Positions 1-9,992 of a stretch of 64,000 nucleotides of DNA are shown one piece after another. Positions within the stretch are counted from its first letter, which is position 1. Every line of letters starts with the position of its first letter. This DNA comes from Asterella californica (taxonomy: Eukaryota > Streptophyta > Marchantiopsida > Marchantiales > Aytoniaceae), in contig JAYKYS010000009.1 of assembly GCA_036924285.1 (NCBI GenBank), positions 21,246,001-21,310,000 on the forward strand, in the 5' to 3' direction. Position numbers and translations under genes: made by a program. The notes under the pieces were generated by a model. That model did no database searches. It saw only the letters and a program-made list of their open reading frames with translations, and was not told the origin of the DNA.

Positions 1-2402
1 TAAGGATTTGTTTGATGTGTATGCGGTATATAAAGGATAACAAAATACCTCTTTTCTTTGAGATATCTAGAGTTTACAATAAAAATACGATATCATATCT
101 TGAATGTTTAAACGAAGTTGAAGAAAGATTGATCTCACCACGAGTCCTGTTCGAAAACATTCTATATACAATGGTCTTCAACAATGACATCTAAGAGATA
201 GTGTTATCAATATCTCGTCAAATACAAACATGGTCCAACACATTTATCACGTATGGCCGATGAAGAAGGTTCTTCATAGTGGAAATCAAAAGAAAACTGA
301 CTCTAAAATCAATCTATAAAACAAGCTACGTTCGATCTAACAAAGTAATGCGAGCTTTAGATTATCTTATTGATACACACTTATACAAACATCACAATAT
401 CAAGCTGAATGAAAATTGGATTGACACTTTCAATGAAAATTATTTCAAAGAACAACTCCAATTCGATGAAGTAGAAACTACCGAAAAAAATAACGAGTTC
501 GATGAAAATAATCATGAATCAAACACAAACATTGATACATTTATTGCAAACTTTTTAGATCTTGAAATGATTTACGCCAATGAAAAGTATAAACTTACTA
601 TGGCTCCTAGCGAAGGATATCACCCTTTGTTTATTCAAAGATGAATTTTGTGAAGAGACTAATTTTCCTTGTTTGTTTTTTGACAACGGAAGAAACAAAC
701 AAATCGTTTCGAAGATGTCATATCACAAACTAGCTTCATGGGAATTATTATACAAAACTCATAAATTTGCTAGACATTTGTCAAACATCTTTTTCAAGAT
801 GTCCAAAATCTGCATCGAGAAAATTCTAAGCATTTCTTAGATTCGAGTAAGGAAAAGTAAACTACAAGGTTCTCCTTTGACGACGAAATAAGTCAAGGAT
901 GACAATTTCAGACAACAACTTCTTATATCAGATCAAGCTTTTCCTTGTTTGTCCCAATTACGATTCACTTCAGACTATTACCAAGTCGTTAGGCGAAATC
1001 TTTACGCGATGATTAGGAAAGCCTACATTTTTCATTACTTTAACTGCGAACAAAAAAAACTGGAAATTGTTAATGAACACCGTATTCAAACTGAACAAAA
1101 TGGATAACCATATACTATTGCCGGATGATGAAGAAACCTTAAGTTCTTCACAAAAACAACAACTTCTTAGACAAGATCTTGTCACATGTGCACGATATTA
1201 CGAACATAGAATACAATATTTCCGTAAACTTATTCAACATAACCAATTCTTTGAGAAATGTATCTGATTTTCTTTCGTAACTGAATTTCAAGGCAGAGGC
1301 AGTCCAAATGATCACGGACTACTGTGGATAAAAAATGCTCCTGTTTTCAAGATAGATCTTTATGAATCAGTAACAACTTTCATAGACAAATACATTTCTA
1401 CTGATCGTCACTTATTGAGCGAAGAGAAGATCAAATGTCAAACTCATCATCACACAAATACTTACTATAAAAAAAGATCATCTTTTTTTGTCGATTTTGA
1501 TTTCCATGACATCCCATGTAAAAAATAACAATATTATCTCCTTTAACTAACGATGAACTCGACGATGAAACGAGGAGAGATATAAAACTTAAATCTATTA
1601 GAATTTCAAACATCATTTCTTCTTTCAAAACTAGATTGGAGATGAACTTCAATCCGTATCTTCAACATTTAGAACTTACATATGAAACTTACTTATTAAC
1701 TTTAAGATATTCTTTACCAAAACTTTCCATATATCTCAAACGGCATCCAATCGATATTTACATTAATTCTTTTCTAAAAAATGCTGCTTCGATTTGATAA
1801 GCTAACACAGATTGTCAATACGTGTTGGATCGACATGCTGCGGCACAATATTGTACATCATATCTAACAAAAGTAGACAATACAATAACAAATGAGATGA
1901 AGAAAATTAACAATAAATGTACTGAGGAAAATCAAGAAGTAAGCACACGAATAAAAAAGTTAGGCAATGCATTCTTAAATTTCAGACAAGTTTCGGCTCA
2001 ATTAGCCATCTATACAATCTTAAAATTATCTTTGTATTATGCTTCTCGCTCTTTTAAATTCATAGATACTAGTAGTCCATCCGATCGAACATTCCTCCTC
2101 AAAAGTGCCAAACAACTATCTTCTGAAGATCTTCAACAAACATAGGATTGTCATTACAGATAAGTATGCACTGCATACAAATTCAACACCCACAACATCT
2201 GCAAACAAATTCAATGGCTTTGATGGAATTCGTGGCCAAGTTTAATACTTCACAAAATAGAAGACTGAGAAAATCTAAAATTGTTCGGTGGATATGTTTT
2301 GAGCAATATAAACAACCGGAAGAATATTTCAGAGAGCAAATGTTGTTATATGTCCTTTTTCTTTACGACGAGAATAACATTAAAGATTCAACTGAAACAT
2401 GA
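1..2402 (+). pseudogene. Helitron Rep protein, decayed (Helentron-like element)
   Basis: This is a broken coding region for the rolling-circle replication initiator (Rep) of a Helitron. Fragments in shifting frames follow the family order: an N-terminal region with 'EERLISPRV' (about 12-194), 'KRKLTLKSIYK' (279-644), 'APSEGYHPL' then 'DEFCEETNFP' across a frameshift near 630, 'LYAMIRK' (about 1005), 'TEFQGRGSPNDHGLLW' (about 1280-1340) and, from 1822, 'AAQYCTSYLTK' followed by 'LGNAFLNFRQVSAQLAIY' and 'SRSFKFIDT'. The second part (2148-2402) carries 'YFREQMLLYV'. The paired tyrosines of the Y-x3-Y-x2-K motif are kept, but the HUH metal-binding motif reads N-D-H, with Asn at the first His. At least four frameshifts or stops break it. 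The helicase half is not seen. The window edge cuts the 5' end. The family call is firm; the element is dead. Confidence 0.85.
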
Positions 2403-2483
2403 GAAAATACATATAATACATAAATTACATATTGTATTGTTACAAAACAACTCTCGGCGCATAATATTTTTGGAACTCATAAC

Positions 2484-2887
2484 ATGGAAATAATTTCTCC
2501 AGATTTCAACATTCTAACTCGTCGGGCAATTCACATCATAGTTGTATACAAATCTCCTCGTATGCATGTCATGAGTTTTTGATCAATTTTACTATCATTA
2601 TTCAAAACATACCTAAAAATTATCCAAAGATAATCATAAGAGATTTCAATATCGGTCTGCTCAAAATTGATGATCATCAAACTGCATCTTTTGCATCTTT
2701 CATGAATTCATTTAAAGTTTTTCCAACTTGCATTAAACCAACCACAAAATACGGATCAAATCTAGATCAAATATGGACTAATGTTCCTCAATACGAAAAC
2801 CTCTCTTCATCATCACATGCTTATTGGACAGATCATGATCCTATTTTTTTTCTCTATAAAAAACCATCTCATGTTAATACTTATTAA
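2484..2887 (+). pseudogene. Endonuclease/exonuclease/phosphatase-like domain of the Helitron
   Basis: This reading resembles the apurinic-type endonuclease (EEP fold) carried by Helentron-class Helitrons and by LINEs. Visible motifs are 'IHIIVVYKSPRM' (from 2484), then after a one-base frameshift near 2575 'PKIIIRDFNIGLL', 'GSNLDQIWTNVP' and 'YWTDHDPIFF' near the end, which matches the fold's typical closing S/T-D-H. The usual G-D-F-N is R-D-F-N here. It lies about 80 bases after the Rep remnant on the same strand, so a large internal deletion seems to have removed the helicase and joined Rep to the endonuclease. It could instead be the end of an unrelated LINE, but the spacing, strand and level of decay favour one element. 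Confidence 0.7.
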
Positions 2888-3908
2888 CTTCATACGCTCA
2901 TCATTCTAACCATTCAATACTAATTCATATGCATCGAATTAAAGCTAATTTCAACAGTTATAACATCATATATTCCTTCATATTTCCTAACAGTAATTGC
3001 ATCATACACAAACTGAAAACTAGCACAATGCTATTTATGTATCTTTTCTTAACTTCCATAAATTTTGAAATGTATGTAATGACATAGTATGAAATTATCC
3101 TTCCTAACCTCCACAATATTCTAAATGTTCTTTTCTGCAGTTGCAACTGATCACTACTTTCAAATCGGTCCAAAGACGCATAAACTTCGACATTATCATA
3201 CATCGGAAGATAATCTTAGGATCACTATCCTCAAAATGATCCAAAGATTCACAAGTATATTATGCATAAAAGATGCAGACATGTTACTACCAGTATATGA
3301 AGACATGTTGAAAGATGACCATTGTGACTTACATAAAATTATAAATACTTCTTTCAGTATACGAAGATAATCTTATCATGGCTCAAAGATTATATTAATT
3401 TTCATTGTTTCTTCAACATTCATCTACATCTCTAGAATTACATCTTCACATATAACATTTTCTAAGACTCGTGAAGTAAGATAAATTTCACTATTAAGAT
3501 TCACCTTCACAGATTTCATCAAACAGGATTGTGAGGTCTTGCAAACACATAGCCCTTGCAATTCCATTGCATGAGTAGCACCTTGTTAGGTCTGTTATAT
3601 TTATGCAAGTATTTTTTATAAAATGATTTTTCGCATTTCATTTATATACTTGATTGTTTTAGTTAGCTCATTTCTAACTCAGCAATATTCATATTTTCTT
3701 TTGGATTGGATAACATTATACAGGTTTAGTATATGATCATTTTCATTTTTTCACTAGAAGATTTTATGCTACTACAAGGTAATATTTGCAAAATTGTGGG
3801 TCATATTTGACTTGAAGTTTATCTTCAAACTTCAACCTCTTCATAGTTTATTTGAGCGTATGAGCACTGAATGGTTTTTAGCATGCGTATAAGTAGTGAT
3901 GTCATAGA

Positions 3909-4064
3909 GAGAGAGTTCTGCTATGAGAAAGGGCGTTCCTCTTGGTTGTGTTCAAGAATCTCTACTTGCCAAGATGATGTCCTAGAGTGAGAGTTCTGCT
4001 ATGAGAAAGGGCGTACCTCTTGGTTATGTTCAGGAATCTCTTCTTGTCAAGATAAGGTTGTGAA
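3909..4064 (+). repeat. Two-copy 78-bp tandem repeat
   Basis: Two adjacent copies start with GAGAGTTCTGCTATGAG at 3911 and 3989, giving a 78-bp period, with few differences between copies. Helentron-type elements often carry short tandem repeats near their ends, so this could mark the element's right end, but that is inference. Confidence 0.8.
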
Positions 4065-4293
4065 TGTGACTCATAAAACACATATTATATAACAGATCAA
4101 TTGAGAGAAATCTCTTGGATGCTCATATTTCTAAATGTCTGAATGGGCATAGTCTTCTCCCTATCCTTTGATACACTTTATCAACTGATTTGCAATACTC
4201 TCTTGCAGACTTGGTAAAATATAGAGATGATTATTTCTTGTCTTTAAAAATCACTAAGTCTTCATTTGACCTCTGTTTTAAAGATCAGCGGGT

Positions 4294-4398
4294 GACTCAT
4301 CATGGTGATCATGGACGAACGATGGACCACCGAGCTGCGCACTGAATATCATCTGGTGATCTATCGTTCATCGACGATCATCACGGTGGATCATTGGA
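4294..4398. repeat. Imperfect inverted repeat, about 30-bp arms
   Basis: The left arm around GGACGAACGATGGACCACC (4312-4330) is the imperfect inverse of the right arm around ATCGTTCATCGACGATCATC (4363-4382), about 75% matched by eye, with a short spacer. It could be the core of a small foldback element. No target duplication was found. Confidence 0.45.
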
Positions 4399-5470
4399 AG
4401 GTATACTCATGGCTGTTTTGTGAGTTTACTCCTCTCAGGTGTTAGACACATCAGCATAAGATTACAGTTGTCGGGATTTTAGATTGTCAAGATTTCTCTC
4501 ATATAAGATAATATATAGATACTATGCCAAGGTTTCTCTACTCGTAACTGTCTCTTAGGAGTATCTTTCCTCACTAAGACCAGCATCATCTCTCCTACGC
4601 TTCTCTTCCATGAGAACCTCATGTTAGTCTTGGTCAAGTAAGCATGTAGAGATATTTTATCTACTTGATCACTCCATGTAGTAGCACCTCTGATTGCCGT
4701 GGTCAACTTGAGTAACTCATCCCTCTTCATTTTCTCTTGGACGAGTTTACCTCCTAGTGACCTGTCAGTATGATCGTCAGAAATGACAAACCTCCGAGAT
4801 GTGCGCCGACGGAGCAAACCCCAGACAATTGTGGTGCACGATAACGGGATCCTCAGCTGAATTCCGTCATACTGTCACAGAATTATAATTTCTAATTACA
4901 ATTTATAAAAAATCATGTTATAATTTACAATTGAAATAAAATAAAATTTTAAAATCCTTCAAGGAACTCTTGAGAGCACACACCAGTTTTCATGAAATTC
5001 CATGAAATGTTGGTTGGGCAAAACTTGGATGAGAACAACTAGTATAAAGTATTGGATAATCCAGCTTATCATTAAAACAAGGAATACGACTGGTCACATT
5101 TGACTTCAAAGTTGGAAAGTTGTGTGAAAACATCTAAAAAACATAAGTCGATTGTGCAAGTCAATGACACTATACGAACAGGAGAAAAGTACATCACTCA
5201 TCGATAAGTACTTCAAACAAGATTATTCCGAATTATTTTGTACTATGTACTAATTATATTTATGAATAAATCACAACTATGACAACTCAACATTTGATGT
5301 ATGTAAAATACTAATTCCACAAGCCATATACTCTATTGATCTATGATGTTAAACTGGAACTCACGAGATTATCTCTAAATGGAATACAATATGAATATTA
5401 AGTCAATGAGATAGAATATGCATCCGAAGCGAACTTTTGAACCTAGAAGCAAAAGAAAGTATACTCAAAC

Positions 5471-5905
5471 TATAAGTTTTTGCGCGAGTTGGATAATTTG
5501 GACGAGTTGCAAGGAAGTCTTGAAATTATGAATATATACATACAGATATCAATATATTTGATAGAGAATGGATCCGATCGATTGTGACAATATACTTCTG
5601 ATAGAAAAAGTATGCGTGTAAATCGATTTGTAATCTGGTCTGTATAATACAACAACTCGCATCATAAAACAAAACGATTTGTTAGACTTGTTTCTTTCAT
5701 TGATCGATTGTAATTTTTAAAACAGTGTGTCCAACAAATCATTCTGTGTTAGCGGATTACTATATCCAACGGACTGGATTACAAACCAATTTACATGCAT
5801 CCACACTCTGTTGAAGATGTATGAAAATCACAACAATCCGAGCTACACATATCCACTGTCTACCCACAATATATATTTACAAATTTCTAAACTCTTCTGC
5901 TACTC
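5471..5905. repeat. Foldback (inverted repeat) sequence, about 430 bp
   Basis: The two halves are imperfect inverse complements about a centre near 5707. The minus-strand reading of 5490-5655 and the plus-strand reading of 5740-5890 share blocks such as GATTACAAA..ATTTACA..GCAT, and the pairing runs inward to GATTTGTTRGAC close to the loop. Translations of the two arms also match each other (TDxITNxFT). Arms are roughly 75% identical. This looks like an aged foldback or MITE-type insertion. No terminal motif or target duplication was settled. Confidence 0.6.
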
Positions 5906-7065
5906 TCTCATACTATTCTTTCATGATCCAATGATCCAGTTGTTTTTCCCGTCTACAGAAGTTGAATTACAAATGTTCATTTCCAAACGAAAAACATCGG
6001 GTTCATATCCTTCGTTAAGTACTTACAATAATGAATTTTGATAACAAAGAGAAAGAGTGAAACTTTGAATACATCCGATCATAGTGCAAGAAGTGTCGCA
6101 AGACAAAGTGAAAATATGATCTAGCTTAATGGTTACTTGACCCTTTAAATACCAACTTACTGTATTGACTAATATTCCCTAAAAATCTAACACCTAGAAA
6201 AATCTACAAACAATAAATTTGAAATATAGTAACGCCTCCCTAAGTTTCTCCTTTCGACTCGTTGAGTTCATTTGCTAACACCAACTAGCCATCCGTCATA
6301 AATGCACCTTTACTATTCAATCCCACAGAAGTTGATGTTCTAAAAGGACATCATATGAATTCGCGATAGTTTACTGGAAGATTCTTGGCAAACTCTCATA
6401 GCATATTAAACCTGTTGTTTGATAATCATAAATTTTAAAGATAAAATGATAAATTATCAATATGAAATATCAACGCCATACAGGATATTAGTTATCTATC
6501 ATAGTATATTATATAGCAAAGATGCAACTCACTCACTTCATTCTCTCGACTAAGGTAGGGTTGCGTCCGCAGAGAGTGAGACGAGTCAGTTTGAGGTGGA
6601 GTAATGATAGCGAATCAACAAAAGCAGATATGTGAAGACATGACATGCCAACAGCACCTCGAGACCAACTCGGACAAGAGGCATCACTTTCTGCTCGTCC
6701 ATTTCCGTCAGTTAGTTTACTCCTGATCATAAAGCCACTTGTGGAAGGTGCTTCCTTTGGAAGTTGGAACAGGCGGAAGCAAAATCAACATTTTCTCAGA
6801 CAGAACCCCAGACAGAACGCCAGTAAGAATTTGGTCGTTTGCAGCACAAGAACCGAGGCTGCCTTGCCTCCAAACCTCCAAACCTCCATGTCTCGGTCGG
6901 CCCCGTTGAACTTCCCCAGATCTAGAGAAAACGGTTCTACAAAACTTCACTTGACAAGCTTGACAGACAGAAAAATGCCTGTTGTAAATAAGCCTCCTGG
7001 ATATGTTAGAATCTAGAGGAGGACATTCTGAGAAAAGCCTGTATGATCGACTTCTTCTACATACA
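5906..7065. other. Intergenic; left flank of the MULE
   Basis: No supported gene. Open frames occur on both strands at 6530-7016, but none has a recognisable motif. A GA microsatellite begins near 7069, just before the MULE target sequence. Confidence 0.4.
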
Positions 7066-7068
7066 ATT

Positions 7069-7144
7069 AGAGAGAGAGAGAGAGAGTAACTGTAGAAGAA
7101 GTACTTGCGGGGAAGTACTGTAGTACGTTACTGGAACACACACA
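7069..7144 (+). repeat. Left MULE flank, duplicated beyond the right end
   Basis: GA repeat followed by GAAGTACTTGCGGGGAAGTA and CTGTAGTACGTTACTGGAAC, ending in an AC run. The same block recurs at 18358-18438 outside the right end of the element. The last nine bases (7136-7144, ACACACACA) and 18309-18317 (ACACACACG) agree at eight of nine positions and are the likely target-site duplication, of the length usual for Mutator elements. Confidence 0.7.
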
Positions 7145-7389
7145 GAGGAATTGGCTTGATCACACCCCCAATACGATCGCTGCGCTTGATCATACCCCTC
7201 TTAACGTTTGGTTGCTTGATCACACCCCCAACCTCCCATCGTCCGTCCTGCCGGTCAACCGCGCCATGTAGATCAAGCCGTTATGCCAGGTCATAACGAC
7301 AGTTCGACGTGGAACGTGCGCCATGTCATATTGACAGTCTGACGTGGTGAAATCGCCACGTCACAGTTGGGTAGTCTGACGTGGTGTGT
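7145..7389 (+). repeat. MULE left terminal inverted repeat
   Basis: 245 bp starting GAGGAATTGGCTTGATCA, the inverse complement of 18064-18308 with about five mismatches. CTTGATCA(C/T)ACCCC occurs three times with a start spacing of exactly 30 bp (GCTTGATC at 7154, 7184 and 7214), a plausible set of transposase-binding sites. The inner part has two AGTCTGACGTGGTG copies. Matching stops abruptly after GTGGTGTGT at 7389. Confidence 0.95.
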
Positions 7390-7742
7390 AAACGAACGAT
7401 TTGTATGACGTGGAGCGTGGACGAGCTGTTTACTTTGAGCGGAAATGAGCGAGAAAGACGGGGCAATGCGAGAATGGCGCCAGTATCGTCCGGCCAGTCT
7501 CACAGTAACGCGTGAGATGCATTTACAGATTTTCCGCACTCAAAATGCGAGGTGATGCGAGATCAAAGAGATGAGGGTGATGTGAGATCGAGGAGAGGGG
7601 TGAAAAGTTACGAGCGAAGACGAAGGCAAAGGCAGTTGTTGTTACCGTTAGACGTGTTGATTACAGAGTGTACACAGCCGTGTGTAAAGTTTCCGTGCGG
7701 TGAGCTGAGTAGTTTATAGAAACGATACTACTCATTGAAACG
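7390..7742 (+). promoter_or_regulatory. Likely promoter and leader of the RPA-like ORF
   Basis: The 353 bases between the left inverted repeat and the first ATG of the RPA-like ORF hold no gene. Transcription would start here or inside the inverted repeat, as in other Mutator elements, where the ends carry promoters. No TATA box was identified with confidence. Confidence 0.4.
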
Positions 7743-8564
7743 ATGTGTTCACTTGCAGAATTCGAAGAATGTATCGGCAATGTCTCTTCTCAGTGGGTTT
7801 CAGCTTCCATTCAACGAATAATCAAGAACAAGCTGTCTGGTTCTATCTCTTATGTTGCCTGCAACTTCCCGGGGTGTTATAAGCGTGTAAGTGAACCAAG
7901 CATGACAACGAGCTCAACCAGGAAGGTGTTGTATTTCAGTCATACGCAGCCGGGGCGAAAAACGTGGCACCCATGTGGTCAAAGAGGAAGCAGGAGACAA
8001 TATCGATTTCATCTAGGATTGATTGATCACAGTGTGAAGGACCGTGCAGAAACCGCATTACCAATAGTAATTGTGTGGACTATTGGAGAGAAACTATTGG
8101 GCATGACAGCAGAGGAGTTCGAGACACTAACAGTAGAAAAGCAAGATGAAATATTGAACACTGTGTGCTCAGAGAAGTGGCGTTTTAAAATTGGATTGAA
8201 TGCACAGCAGAATCGCTATATAGTGTTTGATGTGGAGCTTGAGATGGAGCAACCGGATGAATTTCAAGATGCTGTGGAAGACCTTGCGAATGCAATGGAT
8301 TGTTGTACTTTTTATCCATCTATGGTGGAAGATACTAAGTGCATATCGAAGGAAGATACTAAGTGCATATCCGAGAACGTTCAACTTGTCGAGATAGAGA
8401 GGCTACATGACATGGCCTTGTTACTGATGGGGAGAGCAAATGAGATAGATGTAGTTGCAGAAAACATTGTTCGAGAAATGAACACTATAATCGAACTGCA
8501 GAGAGAACAAAGAGCGGACCTTTCTGAATTTGGAGATGCACTTCGTAAACTTAGACAGTTGTAG
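7743..8564 (+). CDS. RPA70 C-terminal OB-fold-like protein (single-stranded DNA binding)
   Basis: A 273-codon ORF resembling DNA-binding domain C of the replication protein A large subunit. 'ISYVACNFPGCYKR' (residues 35-48) matches the start of that domain's zinc ribbon with C-x4-C, 'TWHPCG' (74-79) supplies a third cysteine, and 'IGEKLLGMTAEEF' (114-126) is the family's signature after the zinc loop, followed by 'WRFKIGLN' and 'YIVFDVELE'. The fourth zinc cysteine is replaced (C-G-Q-R). The last 60 residues look helical. A donor GTAAGT at 7887 and an acceptor at 7949 would remove 63 bases in frame, shortening an insert between the cysteine pairs; I cannot tell whether this intron is used. 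A 24-bp direct repeat (8328/8352) duplicates 'EDTKCISK'. It runs convergently with the HAD gene. The family call rests on motifs remembered, not on a search; a captured host RPA fragment or a transposon accessory protein would both fit. Confidence 0.6.
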   Translation: MCSLAEFEECIGNVSSQWVSASIQRIIKNKLSGSISYVACNFPGCYKRVSEPSMTTSSTRKVLYFSHTQPGRKTWHPCGQRGSRRQYRFHLGLIDHSVKDRAETALPIVIVWTIGEKLLGMTAEEFETLTVEKQDEILNTVCSEKWRFKIGLNAQQNRYIVFDVELEMEQPDEFQDAVEDLANAMDCCTFYPSMVEDTKCISKEDTKCISENVQLVEIERLHDMALLLMGRANEIDVVAENIVREMNTIIELQREQRADLSEFGDALRKLRQL

Positions 8565-8764
8565 ACTTAGTAGACTTCAGGAGGAGTGTGGTTGTGAAAA
8601 CTCAAATTTGGATATGGAGAAGAATGATATTTTCATGGTTCATTGTTGCAATGAATGGTTAATTGCACTGGGAGTCAATGAGTTTACTCTTGTATGGCAC
8701 TCGTGTTTGTGCATGATGTTTCTCCCTAGCAGTGTGTAATGTTCTTAGTGTTACCCTCACCAGC
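8565..8764. other. Spacer between RPA-like ORF and hairpin array
   Basis: Likely 3' untranslated region of the RPA-like ORF. No further gene seen. Confidence 0.4.
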
Positions 8765-9830
8765 TCAGAGGCGATACATCTTGTATCGCACTGTTGCTGA
8801 TCGATACAGACTCTCCAGTCTGTATCGCTTCGACCTTATCTTATCCTTCGGAGCGATACACTATGTATCGCACTCGATGTGCGAAATAACGCCTGTATCG
8901 CTCAGAGAAGGAACGATACACGTAATGTTTCGTTACTGCGGGGCGAAATAACCCCTGTATCGCACTCGTTTACGTAATGTTTCGTTCTTGGCGGGTGATA
9001 CAGCCCTGTACCGCACAGGTCAGGTCGAGGGATACAATCTGTGTCGCAGAGCGTAGGAGCGATACAGGCTGTATCGCTTCGACCAGGGTAAGCGTAAGGG
9101 TTAGCCACCCTGATCGGTGCGATACAGGCTGTGTCGCATTGAGAGGAGGCGATACAGATAATGTATCGTCTGGCCTCTACGATACAACCTGTATCGCTCG
9201 ACGATCGAGTACACTGATCGGGGCGATACAGGCTGTATCGCCCCGACCAGGGTAAGGGTAAGGGTTAGCCACCCTGATCGGTGCGATACAAGCTGTGTCG
9301 CACTGAGAGGGGGCGATACAGATAATGTATCGCCCGGCCGCTGCGATACAACCTGTATCGCTCGACGATCGAGTACACTGCTCGGGGCGATACATGCCGT
9401 ATCGCCCCGACCAGGGTAAGGGTAAGGGTTAGCCACCCTGATCGGTGCGATACAGGCTGTGTCGCATTGAGAGGGCGCAATACAGATAATGTATCGCCCG
9501 GCCTCTGCGATACAACCTGTATCGCTCGACGATCGAGTACACTGCTCGGGGCGATACATGCTGTATCGCCCCGACCAGGGTAAGGGTAAGGGTTAGCCAT
9601 CCTGATCGGTGCGATTCAGACTGTGTCACATTGAACGGGGGCGATACAGAAAATGTATCGCCCTGACTATGCGATACAACCTGTATCGCTCGACGATCGA
9701 GTACAGTGGTCGGGGCGATACAGCCTGTGTCGCACAGTTATGGAGCGAAACATCTTGTATCGCTCGACTATCGGTGTAGACATGACACATGTTTCGCTTG
9801 TGTTCGGAGCCTAACAGGCTATATCGCACC
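8765..9830. repeat. Hairpin array 1 (GCGATACA/TGTATCGC palindromes)
   Basis: About 1.07 kb made of short inverted repeats packed nearly end to end. The commonest form is GCGATACA, 2-6 loop bases, TGTATCGC, with variants such as GCGAAATA or TGTGTCGC at either arm. The left part (8765-9080) is irregular; 9081-9736 is a regular 164-bp tandem repeat; the rest decays towards 9830. Base composition is GC-rich against AT-rich surroundings, and reading frames stay open on both strands because the units lack stops, so those frames are not genes. It lies between the convergent 3' ends of the RPA-like and HAD genes. Confidence 0.9.
9081..9736 (+). repeat. 164-bp tandem repeat, four copies, within hairpin array 1
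   Basis: GACCAGGGTAAG recurs at 9081, 9245, 9409 and 9573, an exact 164-bp period. Each unit is a chain of hairpins: an 11-bp stem (CCGACCAGGGT with ACCCTGATCGG) whose loop carries telomere-like GGGTAAGGGTTAG, then several GCGATACA-type palindromes and CTCGACGATCGAG. Copies are over 90% alike by eye. The fourth copy diverges in its second half. Confidence 0.9.
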
Positions 9831-9992
9831 GAACAGGTACCCTTCGCCCTGTGTTGTTCTGTCTGGTGTTTGTTTATAACCATAATTTATATGAATTCAA
9901 AATAATAATATTGTAACCATTGATGCGAAACTTTTATCAAAAGTTTTATAACTTTACTTGCAAGGAGTAGAAACTTGAAGTTATCACTATTC
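9831..9992. other. Spacer after hairpin array 1
   Basis: AT-rich stretch, likely the 3' untranslated region of the leftward HAD gene. No gene seen. Confidence 0.4.

Larger units (their letters stand above)
2888..5470. other. Intergenic region downstream of Helitron remnant
   Basis: AT-rich sequence with no gene I can recognise. It may hold the 3' end of the Helitron, but I could not place a terminal hairpin plus CTRR end. It contains the 78-bp tandem duplication and an imperfect inverted repeat, both listed separately. A minus-strand open frame at 4479-4817 (112 codons) has no recognisable motif and is not called. Confidence 0.5.

Noticed and set aside
3125..3370. 81-codon frame after the Helitron endonuclease
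   Set aside because: No match to a Helitron or LINE domain; likely chance.
4479..4817. 112-codon minus-strand frame
   Set aside because: No recognisable motif; left as part of the intergenic description.
9085..9105. True interstitial telomere
   Set aside because: Only two or three degenerate units per repeat, inside a hairpin loop.
8902..9883. Many long open frames on both strands of hairpin array 1 (for example 152 codons at 9101-9559)
   Set aside because: The tandem units simply lack stop codons; the translations are the same few words repeated (YRLYR, DTACIAP) in several frames on both strands.
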